A stretch of DNA of 64,000 nucleotides from Agrobacterium tumefaciens (lineage in GTDB: Bacteria; Pseudomonadota; Alphaproteobacteria; Rhizobiales; Rhizobiaceae): NCBI GenBank assembly GCA_025560025.1, contig CP048485.1:372001-436000 (forward strand), in the 5' to 3' direction. The translations under genes and the position numbers were made by a program. The notes below the pieces were generated by a model, which made no database searches, was not told where the DNA came from, and was given only the letters and a program-made list of their open reading frames with translations. Shown piece by piece: positions 51,654 through 60,382 of the stretch (the stretch's first letter is position 1; each line of letters begins with the position of its first letter).

Positions 51654-52850
51654 ATGGTGATCAAGGTTTCAAACGAAGCGGCAAGACGAATTTTTCTGGC
51701 GCGGCAGGGGCTTTCCTCGCCGCCCGGCAAGGCTCTTTCCAAGAGCGACCTGCTGCAGCTGATAACCGATATCGGTTTTGTGCAGGTGGACAGCATCGGC
51801 ACGGTGGAGCGCGCCCACCATCAGATTATCTTCTCCCGCAACCAGACCTACAGGCGTGATCATCTGACCACGCTTTTGGAAAAGGACCGGGCGCTGTTCG
51901 AGCACTGGACGCATGACGCTTCCATCGTGCCGACGGAATTTTATCCCTATTGGAAGCACCGCTTCCGCCGGCGCGAGCCGATCATTCAGGAGCGCTGGCG
52001 CAAATGGCACGGCGAGGGTTTCGACGCCGCTTTCGGTGAAACGCTGGAGCGCATTGCGGCAACCGGCCCGGTTCTGGCGCGGGAGCTGAAGGAAGAGGGG
52101 CACCAGTCCGGCGGCTGGTGGAACTGGCATCCTTCCAAGACCGCGCTCGAATATCTCTGGCACACCGGCAAGCTCGCGATTGCCGGCCGCGTGAACTTCC
52201 AGAAGGTCTATGATCTCGCCGAACGGGTGATTCCCGGCGAGCATCACGAAACCGAGGTGGAGCACGCCGAATTTGTCGACTGGGCCTGCCGCGAGGCGCT
52301 GAAGCGGCTGGGCTTCGCCACCCACGGTGAAATCGCCGCCTTTTTCGATCTCGTCACCCCGCAGGAGGCGAGGGACTGGGTCAAAAGCCATCGCGATGAA
52401 CTCTGCGAGGTCTCACTTCTTGCAAGTGACGGCGACACTGCCCGTCCGTCCTATGCCTTTGCCGGTTTCACCGCCGACCTGACCGACGTGCCGGAACCGT
52501 CATCCCGCGTCCGCGTCCTCAGCCCCTTCGATCCGCTGTTGCGTGACCGCAATCGCACGGAGCGGCTGTTCGGCTTCTATTACCGCATCGAGGTCTTCGT
52601 GCCGGAGCCGAAAAGACAATATGGCTATTATGTCTTCCCGCTTCTGGAGGGAGACCGCGTGATCGGTCGCATCGACATGAAGGCGGATCGCAAGCGCAGC
52701 ACGCTCGATGTTCGACGTCTGTGGCTGGAACCGGGCGTACGTGCCTCGGCGGGCCGGCTGGAGAAGCTCGACGCCGAACTGGTGAGGCTGGCGAAATTTA
52801 CGGGTGTTGAGAGCGTGAATTATCTGGAGGGCTGGCGGGAGGAAAACTGA
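51654..52850 (+). CDS. YcaQ-type winged-helix DNA glycosylase
   Basis: The 398-residue protein has the HTH_42/AlkX layout of YcaQ: tandem winged helices and a beta-barrel. The FVQVDSI segment carries the Q-x-D catalytic motif, followed by ERAHHQIIFSRN, HWTHDASIVP and LSPFDPLLRDRNRTERLFGF. YcaQ of E. coli unhooks interstrand DNA crosslinks. The start ATG at 51654 is followed by MVIKVSNEAARRI. It is divergent from the biotin transporter operon and convergent with ribBX. Confidence 0.87.
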   Translation: MVIKVSNEAARRIFLARQGLSSPPGKALSKSDLLQLITDIGFVQVDSIGTVERAHHQIIFSRNQTYRRDHLTTLLEKDRALFEHWTHDASIVPTEFYPYWKHRFRRREPIIQERWRKWHGEGFDAAFGETLERIAATGPVLARELKEEGHQSGGWWNWHPSKTALEYLWHTGKLAIAGRVNFQKVYDLAERVIPGEHHETEVEHAEFVDWACREALKRLGFATHGEIAAFFDLVTPQEARDWVKSHRDELCEVSLLASDGDTARPSYAFAGFTADLTDVPEPSSRVRVLSPFDPLLRDRNRTERLFGFYYRIEVFVPEPKRQYGYYVFPLLEGDRVIGRIDMKADRKRSTLDVRRLWLEPGVRASAGRLEKLDAELVRLAKFTGVESVNYLEGWREEN

Positions 52851-52940
52851 GGTTTTTCGCTCGATTGATTGCAAGACGGGGCACGCAGACACAGCGTTCC
52901 TGATCCGTGATGCCGGATTGTCGCGCGGCGTTGCGGCATA

Positions 52941-53065
52941 TTTCTTCTCCCCGCCGGGGAGAAGGTGGCCCGAAGGGTCGGATGAGGGGGCAACGGCAAA
53001 GATATGCGGAGAACTTGCCCCCTCATCCCGCTGCCGCGGACTTCTCCCCGACGGGGAGAAGAAAC
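52941..53065. repeat. RIME-like palindromic element, copy 1
   Basis: Outer hairpins CTTCTCCCCGCCGGGGAGAAG and CTTCTCCCCGACGGGGAGAAG bracket an inner inverted repeat GGATGAGGGGGCAA/TTGCCCCCTCATCC. Such mosaic elements with CTTCTCCCC...GGGGAGAAG are common in rhizobia (RIME-type). The element lies between the convergent ycaQ-like and ribBX genes. A second copy at 56138-56261 is in the opposite orientation. Confidence 0.85.
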
Positions 53066-53121
53066 GAGCGGAACCCGCTCGCCTCACGATAGCCCTGTGA
53101 AGCTAGGCAAAAGCCCCCAAA

Positions 53122-54222
53122 TCAGCAGATATCCGTCGCCGAAATCTTGATGCCGAAACCTTCGAGGCCGACGTAATGGCGTTCGCGCGTCGTCAGCAGC
53201 TTGATCGAACTGATGCCGAGGTCCTTCAGGATCTGCGCGCCGAGGCCGATTTCCAGCCACTCATTTTCGCGGGAACGGGCCTGCGCATGCGCCTCGTCCG
53301 GATCGCGTGACTTGCGCCGTCCGGCCACCTGGCCGACACCGACGGAGCCTTCGCGCAGATAGACGATGACACCTCTGCCTTCCTCGGCGATCTTCTGCAT
53401 ATAGTGCCGCACCGGCTGGCGGTCGCCGAACACGTCGTCGGCGACATTTTCCGGGTGCAGGCGAACGGGAATATCGACACCGTCCCTGATATCGCCGAAA
53501 ATCACCGCCATGTGCTGCATGCGGTCCCAGGGCAGGGAATAGGTCTGCGCCTTGGCCGGTCCGAAGGGCGTTTCGATGGTGAAGGAAGATTCCATCTCCA
53601 CCAGCGTTTCCTTGCGCTGGCGATAGGCGATGAGGTCGGCGACGGAAACCTGCTTCAGCTGGTGTTTGTCCGCAAAAGCTGTGACCTGCGGCCCGCGCGT
53701 GACGGTGCCGTCATCATTGACGAGCTCGCAGATGACGCCGATCGGTGACAGGCCCGCCAGCTTGCAGAGATCGACGGCCGCTTCGGTATGGCCGGAGCGC
53801 ATCAGAACGCCGCCTTCGCGGGCAATCAGCGGGAAGATATGGCCGGGCCGGGTAAAATCGGCGGCGCCAACATTGGGGTTGGCGAGGTTGCGCACCGTCA
53901 GCGTGCGGTCGTCGGCCGAAATTCCGGTTGTGGTACCGTGCTTGAAATCGACGCTGACGGTAAAGGCGGTCGTATGGGCGCTGTCGTTTTCGGCAACCAT
54001 GGCATTGAGGTTCAGCCGCTTGGCTTCCTCACGTGGCATGGGGGCGCAGACGATGCCGGATGTGTGGCGAACGATGAAGGCCATCTTTTCCGCGGTGCAA
54101 TGAACCGCCGAAATAATCAGATCGCCTTCGTTCTCCCGGTCGTCATCATCGGTCACGACAACGATCTCGCCGGCTTCGAAAGCGCGGATGGCGTCGACGA
54201 CACGTTTCTGATCATATGCCAT
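53122..54222 (-). CDS. ribB: 3,4-dihydroxy-2-butanone-4-phosphate synthase with degenerate GTP cyclohydrolase II domain (RibBX)
   Basis: The 366-residue fusion has an N-terminal RibB domain (about 1-205) with VVTDDDDRENEGDLI, RHTSGIVCAPM, DFTRPGHIFPL and RSGHTEAAVDLCKLAG, all metal and substrate positions in place, which converts ribulose 5-phosphate for riboflavin synthesis. The C-terminal part (about 210-366) resembles RibA, but where RibA has its three zinc-binding cysteines, this protein reads VRLHPENVADDVFGDRQPVRHYM with none. The second domain is thus unlikely to have cyclohydrolase activity; this is the RibBX arrangement known from proteobacteria. No FMN riboswitch fits in the 12-bp gap to aroC upstream. 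Confidence 0.88.
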   Translation of the reverse strand: MAYDQKRVVDAIRAFEAGEIVVVTDDDDRENEGDLIISAVHCTAEKMAFIVRHTSGIVCAPMPREEAKRLNLNAMVAENDSAHTTAFTVSVDFKHGTTTGISADDRTLTVRNLANPNVGAADFTRPGHIFPLIAREGGVLMRSGHTEAAVDLCKLAGLSPIGVICELVNDDGTVTRGPQVTAFADKHQLKQVSVADLIAYRQRKETLVEMESSFTIETPFGPAKAQTYSLPWDRMQHMAVIFGDIRDGVDIPVRLHPENVADDVFGDRQPVRHYMQKIAEEGRGVIVYLREGSVGVGQVAGRRKSRDPDEAHAQARSRENEWLEIGLGAQILKDLGISSIKLLTTRERHYVGLEGFGIKISATDIC

Positions 54223-54234
54223 TTCTAGTCTACC

Positions 54235-55332
54235 TCACTTCAACCGGCCGGTCTGGCCGCGATCTCTCAAGTAATGGTCGGCAACGGTGCAGGCCACCAT
54301 CGCTTCGCCGATCGGCACGGCGCGAATGCCGACGCAGGGGTCGTGGCGGCCCTTGGTGCGCACATCCACATTGTTGCCGTCCGCGTCGATCGACTGGCGC
54401 TCGGTCAGAATGGAGGAGGTGGGCTTGATGGCGAAGCGTGCGATAACAGGCTCACCGGTCGCGATGCCGCCCAGAATGCCGCCGGCATGGTTGGAGAGGA
54501 AAATCGGCTTGCCGTCATTGCCCATGCGCATCTCGTCGGCATTTTCCTCGCCGGAAAGCTCGGCGGAGGCAAATCCCTCGCCAATTTCCACGCCCTTGAC
54601 GGCGTTGATCGACATGAGGTTGGAGGCGATATCCTGATCGAGCTTGGCATAAATGGGTGCGCCGATACCGGCCGGAACCCCTTCGGCTACCACCTCGACG
54701 ACGGCGCCGATCGACGATCCCGCCTTGCGGATGCCGTCGAGATAGTCTTCCCACACGGGCACCATGGCCGCATCCGGGCAGAAGAACGGGTTCTGGTCGA
54801 TCTGATCCCAGTCCCAATTGTCGCGATTGATCCTGTGTTTGCCGATCTGCACCAGCGCGCCGCGCACATTGAGATCAGGCACCACCTTGCGGGCGATTGC
54901 GCCTGCGGCGACACGCGCCGCCGTCTCGCGCGCGGAGGAACGTCCGCCGCCGCGATAGTCGCGAATGCCGTATTTCAGGTCATAGGTGAAATCGGCGTGT
55001 CCGGGGCGGAAGCGCCTTGCGATCTCGCCGTAATCCTTGGAGCGCTGGTCGGTATTTTCGATCAGCATCGAGATCGGCGTGCCGGTCGTCACCATCGTCT
55101 CGCCGTCGTCGTCCAGCATCACGCCGGAGAGAACCTTGACGATGTCATCCTCGCGGCGCTGGGTCACGAAGCGGCTCTGGCCGGGCTTGCGCTTGTCCAT
55201 CCAGTGCTGCACCTCGGCAAGCGTGAAGCGGATGCCGGGCGGGCAACCATCCACCACGCAGCCCAAGGCGGGCCCATGGCTTTCTCCCCAGGTGGTAACG
55301 CGGAAAAGATGACCGAAGCTGTTATGCGACAT
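54235..55332 (-). CDS. aroC: Chorismate synthase
   Basis: Chorismate synthase completes the shikimate pathway using reduced FMN. The 365-residue enzyme has the signatures [54 protein letters not shown] and KPTSSI with [13 protein letters not shown] [15 protein letters not shown] start at [12 protein letters not shown] (55332); three upstream codons are open but without a better site. It lies 12 bp upstream of ribBX on the same strand, probably an operon; both pathways use flavin or feed aromatic synthesis. Confidence 0.96.
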   Translation of the reverse strand: MSHNSFGHLFRVTTWGESHGPALGCVVDGCPPGIRFTLAEVQHWMDKRKPGQSRFVTQRREDDIVKVLSGVMLDDDGETMVTTGTPISMLIENTDQRSKDYGEIARRFRPGHADFTYDLKYGIRDYRGGGRSSARETAARVAAGAIARKVVPDLNVRGALVQIGKHRINRDNWDWDQIDQNPFFCPDAAMVPVWEDYLDGIRKAGSSIGAVVEVVAEGVPAGIGAPIYAKLDQDIASNLMSINAVKGVEIGEGFASAELSGEENADEMRMGNDGKPIFLSNHAGGILGGIATGEPVIARFAIKPTSSILTERQSIDADGNNVDVRTKGRHDPCVGIRAVPIGEAMVACTVADHYLRDRGQTGRLK

Positions 55333-55785
55333 ATTTTTCAAGACCGGAAAACAGGGCCGACCTGCGGACAGGGGCCGTTTAAAACAAGCGGATTTGTCAT
55401 AGTGGAAAATGAGACCAAGGCAAAAGCCTTTCTTTCATCGCAGGCCCGATAAGAAGGTGACATACCGTTCACGAAGCGCGACAGGCCGCAGGGCGACACA
55501 CATAACCACGGAGAATAGACCCCGCTGGGGAAATGATTCGGTCTGAACCCCCGGGTTTTGGGAGATGACGAGAGTATAAAGATGCCGGCGTTTTCCACGC
55601 TAATCCGGAGTTTTCCAATATTGCTGCGAAATGCGGTGTAAAAATCACTAACGGCTTGAACGCGATCCCAAATCCGTTCATCAATTGGGCCGAAAATGTC
55701 ATGGTTGCGGGCAATTTCCGCCACATTCGAAAGGCAATTCTTCATGCATGTAAGGTTTTCACGCAAATCCACGAAAGCTAGATCG
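55333..55785 (+). other. Intergenic region upstream of aroC and the DUF1344-type gene
   Basis: About 450 bp of lower G+C. It includes the divergent promoters of aroC and the periplasmic protein gene. On the minus strand a frame from an ATG at 55745 to 55338 (135 codons) reads through; it has some protein-like character near its start (VAEIARNHDIFGPIDERIWDR) but no ribosome site or homology that I recognise, and it ends in the aroC upstream region. I do not call it a gene. Confidence 0.3.
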
Positions 55786-56046
55786 ATGCGTATGATGATT
55801 GCCGCCCTTCTGGCTACCGCCAACCTTTTGATGCCCATCAACGGCTTCGCCCAGAGCGTCGACGTGGAGGGAACGATCAGCAAGATCGACGCGAATGGGC
55901 TCAGCATTACGCTCAACGACGGCAAGACCTATCGCGTGCCGGAAGAGTTCAATTTCGAAGGCTTGAAAGCGGGCGTCAAGGTCGTGGTTTTCTACACGGA
56001 AGTGGATGGCAAACGCGTGGTCGACGATCTTCAGGTCGTTGAATAA
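55786..56046 (+). CDS. DUF1344-type periplasmic protein
   Basis: The 86-residue protein has a signal peptide (MRMMIAALLATANLLMPING ending FAQS) and a mature beta-rich domain of about 62 residues (VDVEGTISKIDANGLSITLNDGKTYRVPEEFNFEGLKAGVKVVVFY) that fits the DUF1344 family common in rhizobia. The family's function is unknown; the fold resembles small OB-like barrels. The ATG at 55786 is preferred; ATG codons at 55792 and 55795 are alternatives. It is divergent from aroC. Confidence 0.75.
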   Translation: MRMMIAALLATANLLMPINGFAQSVDVEGTISKIDANGLSITLNDGKTYRVPEEFNFEGLKAGVKVVVFYTEVDGKRVVDDLQVVE

Positions 56047-56137
56047 GCGGCGATTGCGGCTCTGCCTGCCGATAAGGCAATTCTTTCCTCTGCCATTACG
56101 CTAAAACGTCCGTTGTGAAACGAGCGGTTGCCGCTTG

Positions 56138-56261
56138 TTTCTTCTCCCCGCCGGGGAGAAGTCCGCGGCAGCGGGATGAGGGGGCAAGGGTCGAGATATT
56201 CGGCAACGTTACCCCCTCATCCGACCCTTCGGGCCACCTTCTCCCCGGCGAGGAGAAGAAA
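56138..56261. repeat. RIME-like palindromic element, copy 2
   Basis: The parts of copy 1 return in reverse order: CTTCTCCCCGCCGGGGAGAAG, then GTCCGCGGCAGCGGGATGAG, GGGGCAAG, and on the far side ACCCCCTCATCCGACCCTTC, GGGCCACCTTCTCCCC. It lies between the DUF1344-type gene and the convergent histidine phosphatase gene. Copies 1 and 2 lie about 3 kb apart, on either side of ribBX, aroC and the DUF1344-type gene. Confidence 0.85.
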
Positions 56262-56331
56262 CGAGAGGCGGCCACTGCGCCAAATATAAGCTTCTCAGAG
56301 GACGACGCAGAGGGTTATGCCCTGTGATCCC

Positions 56332-56925
56332 TCACGAAATCCAATCCGCACTATTCCTGTCGATTTCGACTTTCAAAATCCGGTCCTGCGGGATTTGCGT
56401 TCTTGAGGCTTCGTCCTTGTCCATGCCCGATACGAGCCGGAAGATGGAGCGGATCACGCCGCCATGGCAGACGCAGACGGTTGGAACCTCGACGGAGGAA
56501 AGCCATGCGCCGATGCGCCAGGACAGTATTTCATAGCTTTCCGCGTCCTGTCCGGGGGGAATGAAGTCCCACTTATTGGCCTTGCGCGCCTTCACCCGGT
56601 CCGGAAATTCTTTTTTCAGTTCCGGCAGGGTCTGGCCCTCCCAGTCGCCGAAGGACACTTCGACGAGACGGTCATCGGTGCGGTAGGCCTTGGGGTCGAG
56701 CCCCATGGCCCCGCGCATCAGTTCCATGGTCTCGCGCGTGCGCCCGAGCGGGCTTGCCACGTAGTCGAAATCATCGGCTGTAGCACCAAGGATGCGCGCC
56801 AGAACCTTGCCGTTGCCGACCGCCTGCTGGCGGCCGAAATCATTGAGCGGAATGTCTTTCTGGCCCTGAAGCCGGCGTATCGCATTCCAGTCCGTTTGTC
56901 CGTGCCGGATCACATAGACGAGCAA
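56332..56925 (-). CDS. Histidine phosphatase family protein
   Basis: The 197-residue protein is a phosphoglycerate-mutase-like phosphatase: YVIRHGQTDWN holds the phosphorylated histidine of the RHG motif, VASPLGRTRETMELM the second arginine, EVSFGDWEGQT the acidic proton donor, and VCVCHGGVIRSIF the second histidine. Substrates in this family vary; none can be fixed here. The start is a TTG at 56925 (no ATG in a suitable place) after a GGGGTA. It follows fabI on the same strand after 30 bp. Confidence 0.85.
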   Translation of the reverse strand: MLVYVIRHGQTDWNAIRRLQGQKDIPLNDFGRQQAVGNGKVLARILGATADDFDYVASPLGRTRETMELMRGAMGLDPKAYRTDDRLVEVSFGDWEGQTLPELKKEFPDRVKARKANKWDFIPPGQDAESYEILSWRIGAWLSSVEVPTVCVCHGGVIRSIFRLVSGMDKDEASRTQIPQDRILKVEIDRNSADWIS

Positions 56926-56955
56926 GGCGATACCCCGTTCTTACACTTTTCAGGC

Positions 56956-57774
56956 TTAGTCCTTGACCACCGAAATGTCAGGCGCATCCACCGCCTTCAT
57001 GCCGATAGTGTGGTAACCGGAATCCACATGGTGGATTTCGCCGGTCACGCCAGTCGAAAGGTCGGACAGAAGGTACAGCGCCGACTTGCCGACTTCCTCG
57101 ATGGAAACTGTACGCTTCAGCGGCGCATTATATTCGTTCCATTTCAGAATGTAACGGAAGTCGCCGATGCCGGAAGCGGCAAGCGTCTTGATCGGGCCGG
57201 CGGAAACGGCGTTGACGCGGATGCCGCGATTGCCGAGGTCGACGGCGAGATAACGCACGCTGGCCTCGAGTGCGGCCTTGGCCACGCCCATGACGTTGTA
57301 GTTCGGCATGACCTTCTCGGCGCCGTAATAGGTCAGCGTGACGATCGAGCCGCCGTCATTCATGACAGGCTCGGCACGCTTGGCAACGGCGGCCAGCGAG
57401 AAGACGGAAATGTCCATGGTGCGGTTGAAATTGTCGCGGCTAGTGTCGAGATAACGGCCGGTCAACTCGTCCTTGTCGGAGAAAGCGATGGCGTGCACGA
57501 CGAAGTCGATCTTGCCCCAGTGCTTTTCCAGCCCGGCAAAAACCGCATCGATCGTCTCGAGATCGGTCACGTCACAGTGGCCGGCCATGAATGCACCGAG
57601 TTCCTGCGCCAAGGGCTCGACGCGCTTCTTCAGCGCATCGCCCTGCCAGGTGAGTGCGAGTTCCGCGCCTGCGTCCGCGCAAGCCTTGGCAATGCCCCAA
57701 GCGATTGAACGATTATTGGCGACGCCCATGATGAGGCCGCGTTTGCCAGCCATGAGGCCGGATGCCTGAGCCAT
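56956..57774 (-). CDS. fabI: Enoyl-[acyl-carrier-protein] reductase (NADH)
   Basis: FabI performs the last step of each fatty acid elongation cycle. The 272-residue protein has the SDR fold with the FabI-specific cofactor loop GVANNRSIAWGIAKAC, CDVTD, HAIAFSDKDEL, and the active site YYGAEKVMPNYNVMGVAKAAL (Tyr-x6-Tyr-Met-x2-Lys spacing). It lies upstream of the histidine phosphatase gene and downstream of the DnaJ-type gene on the same strand. Confidence 0.95.
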   Translation of the reverse strand: MAQASGLMAGKRGLIMGVANNRSIAWGIAKACADAGAELALTWQGDALKKRVEPLAQELGAFMAGHCDVTDLETIDAVFAGLEKHWGKIDFVVHAIAFSDKDELTGRYLDTSRDNFNRTMDISVFSLAAVAKRAEPVMNDGGSIVTLTYYGAEKVMPNYNVMGVAKAALEASVRYLAVDLGNRGIRVNAVSAGPIKTLAASGIGDFRYILKWNEYNAPLKRTVSIEEVGKSALYLLSDLSTGVTGEIHHVDSGYHTIGMKAVDAPDISVVKD

Positions 57775-57905
57775 TTTATGCTCCCTGATACTTTCGATTG
57801 ATCCTGCCTATGGCATAGGCTGCAATCCTGTTCAAGATTGCCAAAGATCATCAACTGTTAGGGAGCGTAACAAAGGGTGCGTTGTCCCGGCTATTCGCAA
57901 AACTT

Positions 57906-59021
57906 TCATAAATAAAGGCCTTCGCGCATGTGCCGCATGAGATCGGTCACCTTTTCATCCGGCTTTTCAAGCAGGACGATGCGCAATTCGATGACGAGAT
58001 CGCCAGATTCCCCCTTGCCGTCGGCAAGGCCTTTGCCGGCGAGCCTCAGCACGCGGTCCGAACCGGACCAGGCCGGAATGCTGAGACTTTCCTCGCCCAG
58101 CGGCGTCTTCACCTTCGTTTCGCAACCCAGAACCGCATCGCTGAGCGAGATCGGCAAAGTTGTGTGAATATCGAAGCCACGAACGGAAAAAGCGTCATCG
58201 CGGGCGGCGAGCAATGTCACGGCAAGATCGCCACGCGCCATGTTGGGAAGCTTCAGCCCCTGTCCCTTCAGCCGCACCACATGACCGTCCGTCATGCCCG
58301 GCTCAAGCTGAAAACGGGCTTCCCTTTCCTCTGCAAGCGCAACCGTAATCCATTTGCGCTCAAGAAGATCGGCGACGGTGACGGTGGCTTCCGCAGTGAT
58401 ATCGGGCGCTTTTTCGGGCGTTGGCTGCGCGGGCCGGAAACGGCGAACCAGCGCGCTGAAAAGATTGGCGGCAAGCGAGGTGGGGGCGGATTTGTCGTCA
58501 CCTGTGACGGGTTGCGCCGTTTCACCGGCGCCCGGCACGTCGCCTCTCGCGCCTTGTGCCGCAGCTTTCGCGGCTTCCGCCGCCTGCTGCACCTTCGGGT
58601 CGTTCTGTGCCTCTGCACCGAAAATCCGCTCGACGATATCTTCGGCGGTTTCCGCCCTGGCGTCGGTCTTCTGGCCGGTCTGCGCCCGGTTGCGGGCGTC
58701 GGCGCGGGCCAGTTCCTCCATCAGCTTCTCGGCCGCCTTGGCGCGCTCGGCAGCCTCGCGCGCCGCCTCCCGCTGCTGCATGATGGTTTCGCCGCGCTGC
58801 TTCTTTTCGGCCGCCCTGCGGGCCTGGTCGTAAAGATCGCGTTTTTTGGGGTCTTTCAGAAGATCATAGGCCTGTCCGATCTCGGCGAATCGCGCCGAGG
58901 CATCGGGGTCGTCGCGATTGGCGTCCGGATGGACGGTTTTCGCCTTCGTGCGCCAGGCGGCCTTGATTTCCTCGTGGCGGGCGTCACGTTTCACGCCAAG
59001 GATCGAATATGGATCGCGCAT
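57906..59021 (-). CDS. DnaJ-type co-chaperone (CbpA-like) with long Ala/Glu-rich linker
   Basis: The 371-residue protein has an N-terminal J-domain (MRDPYSILGVKRDARHEEIKAA, HPD at about residue 36, YDLLKDPKKRDLYDQ) and two C-terminal beta-domains like those of DnaJ and CbpA (about 215-365; FDIHTTLPISLSDAVLGCETKVKTPLG, PAWSGSDRVLRLAGKGL). It lacks the cysteine zinc fingers of DnaJ. Between them is an unusually long Ala/Glu/Arg/Lys/Gln-rich linker (about 70-210) in place of a Gly/Phe region. It is likely a DnaK partner of specialised use. I start at the ATG at 59021. Confidence 0.85.
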   Translation of the reverse strand: MRDPYSILGVKRDARHEEIKAAWRTKAKTVHPDANRDDPDASARFAEIGQAYDLLKDPKKRDLYDQARRAAEKKQRGETIMQQREAAREAAERAKAAEKLMEELARADARNRAQTGQKTDARAETAEDIVERIFGAEAQNDPKVQQAAEAAKAAAQGARGDVPGAGETAQPVTGDDKSAPTSLAANLFSALVRRFRPAQPTPEKAPDITAEATVTVADLLERKWITVALAEEREARFQLEPGMTDGHVVRLKGQGLKLPNMARGDLAVTLLAARDDAFSVRGFDIHTTLPISLSDAVLGCETKVKTPLGEESLSIPAWSGSDRVLRLAGKGLADGKGESGDLVIELRIVLLEKPDEKVTDLMRHMREGLYL

Positions 59022-59233
59022 GCGAAACACCAGTTACGTTGGCTCAGGCGCATGCTGCCGCTCATGGCGCAATCCTGAAACTAACCCCTCCGAAAAGGGA
59101 TGCCGACAATCATTCGCCTGCACGCCCTCGGTTTAATCAACGTCGACTGTTGCAATAAGTTGCTAATCAGTTCTTTACGGGGAATGCGCGCTGCGCCGAG
59201 GTCGGCCCTATTCCATGCGCCAAGGTAAACAGA

Positions 59234-59683
59234 TTATTTCTGCTCGAAGCGGGTCAACAGCCATTCGCCGGTTTCCGACAGGCAGGCCTGGCCGGCATAG
59301 GCTGCAACGCCCTCGAAGGAGTGGCGTGTCGTCCTGAATTCGCGGCAGACGAAACCGCTGGATTTGTCTTCGTGGATGGCGGTCACGACGCCGGCGCTGC
59401 CGGTTGCGGCATTGGCCCAGGGCAGCGGCTGGTCGGCAAGTTTGGCCAGATCCGCCGATGTCACCGCGTTGCGGATGGTCGCGTCGTCGGTCTGCGGCCC
59501 GTTATTCTGCTGGTTTGGAACGGAAGCGGTGGAAAGTGAGCGGTCGACCTTGTCGCCGCCGAACAGATCGAGGCTGACGCAGCCGCTCAGCACCACGAGC
59601 ATTGAGACGACAGCGGAAACTTCCGCGATCGACGAAAGGAGGCCCTTTGTTCGACTGTTCGACTTTGCTATGACGGTCACCAT
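59234..59683 (-). CDS. Outer-surface lipoprotein (RT0821/Lpp0805-like)
   Basis: The 149-residue protein has an N-terminal basic/hydrophobic segment ending in a lipobox (VVLSGC) at about Cys35, then a Ser/Asn/Gln-rich stretch and a C-terminal domain with a [15 protein letters not shown] segment and two further cysteines (VCREFRTT and [11 protein letters not shown]). This matches the small surface-antigen-like lipoproteins of Rickettsia, Legionella and rhizobia; the function is unknown. Signal processing should place it in the outer membrane or periplasm. It is divergent from pdxH. Confidence 0.7.
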   Translation of the reverse strand: MVTVIAKSNSRTKGLLSSIAEVSAVVSMLVVLSGCVSLDLFGGDKVDRSLSTASVPNQQNNGPQTDDATIRNAVTSADLAKLADQPLPWANAATGSAGVVTAIHEDKSSGFVCREFRTTRHSFEGVAAYAGQACLSETGEWLLTRFEQK

Positions 59684-59689
59684 CTTTCA

Positions 59690-59706
59690 CCAGAGATCAT
59701 CTCTGG
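59690..59706. promoter_or_regulatory. Perfect palindrome between lipoprotein gene and pdxH
   Basis: CCAGAGAT-C-ATCTCTGG has eight-base arms around one base and lies in the 56-bp gap between the two divergent start codons, where an operator for both promoters would sit. Confidence 0.5.
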
Positions 59707-59739
59707 GGTCCAAATCAGCTCGGGAGCATTTTAGTCAAT

Positions 59740-60360
59740 ATGTCGGAAACGGGGTTAACATCCAGTGACTTCACTGAAGAAAATGAACCGTTCACGCTTT
59801 TTGCCGAATGGCTGAAGGATGCGACGGCCTCCGAAATCAACGATCCGAACGCGGTCGCGCTCGCAACCGTGGACGAAAACGGCCTGCCGAATGTGCGTAT
59901 GGTGCTGCTGAAGGACGTCGATGATCGCGGCTTCGTTTTCTATACGAATTTCGAAAGCCAGAAGGGACGCGAGATCCTCGGCCAGAAAAAAGCGGCCATG
60001 TGTTTCCACTGGAAAAGCCTGCGTCGGCAGGTGCGCCTGCGCGGGGAGGTGGAGATCGTCACCGACGCGGAAGCGGACGCTTATTACGCTTCGCGCCCGC
60101 GCGGAAGCCGCATCGGCGCCTGGGCGTCGAAGCAGTCGCGGCCGCTGGAAGGCCGTTTCGCGCTGGAGAAGGCCGTCGCCGAATATACCGCCAAATATGC
60201 GATCGGCGATATTCCGCGCCCGTCCTACTGGTCCGGGTTCCGCATTCGCCCCGTCAGCATCGAATTCTGGCACGACCGCAAGTTCCGCCTGCACGACCGC
60301 GTCGAATTCCGCCGCGAGACGCCGGATGCGGCATGGTCCAAGGTCCGCATGTATCCTTGA
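59740..60360 (+). CDS. pdxH: Pyridoxamine 5'-phosphate oxidase
   Basis: PdxH makes pyridoxal 5'-phosphate from pyridoxine or pyridoxamine phosphate using FMN. The 206-residue protein has the split-barrel features [60 protein letters not shown] and the C-terminal signature [19 protein letters not shown] with RMYP at the end. The start ATG at 59740 follows a GGGAGC. It is divergent from a lipoprotein gene; the palindrome between them may control both. Confidence 0.95.
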   Translation: MSETGLTSSDFTEENEPFTLFAEWLKDATASEINDPNAVALATVDENGLPNVRMVLLKDVDDRGFVFYTNFESQKGREILGQKKAAMCFHWKSLRRQVRLRGEVEIVTDAEADAYYASRPRGSRIGAWASKQSRPLEGRFALEKAVAEYTAKYAIGDIPRPSYWSGFRIRPVSIEFWHDRKFRLHDRVEFRRETPDAAWSKVRMYP

Positions 60361-60382
60361 AATGCAGGCCGCCTAGTCCTGC

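Noticed and set aside
54223..54234. FMN riboswitch before ribBX
   Set aside because: Only 12 bp separate ribBX from aroC, and no RFN-type sequence is visible upstream of aroC either.
55338..55745. 135-codon minus-strand frame upstream of aroC
   Set aside because: Some protein-like composition near its start, but no ribosome site, no recognised family and an overlap with the expected promoters. Kept only as a remark in the intergenic entry.
52941..56261. RIME-like copies as a CRISPR array or transposon ends
   Set aside because: There are only two copies in opposite orientation, no regular spacers and no transposase or cas gene.
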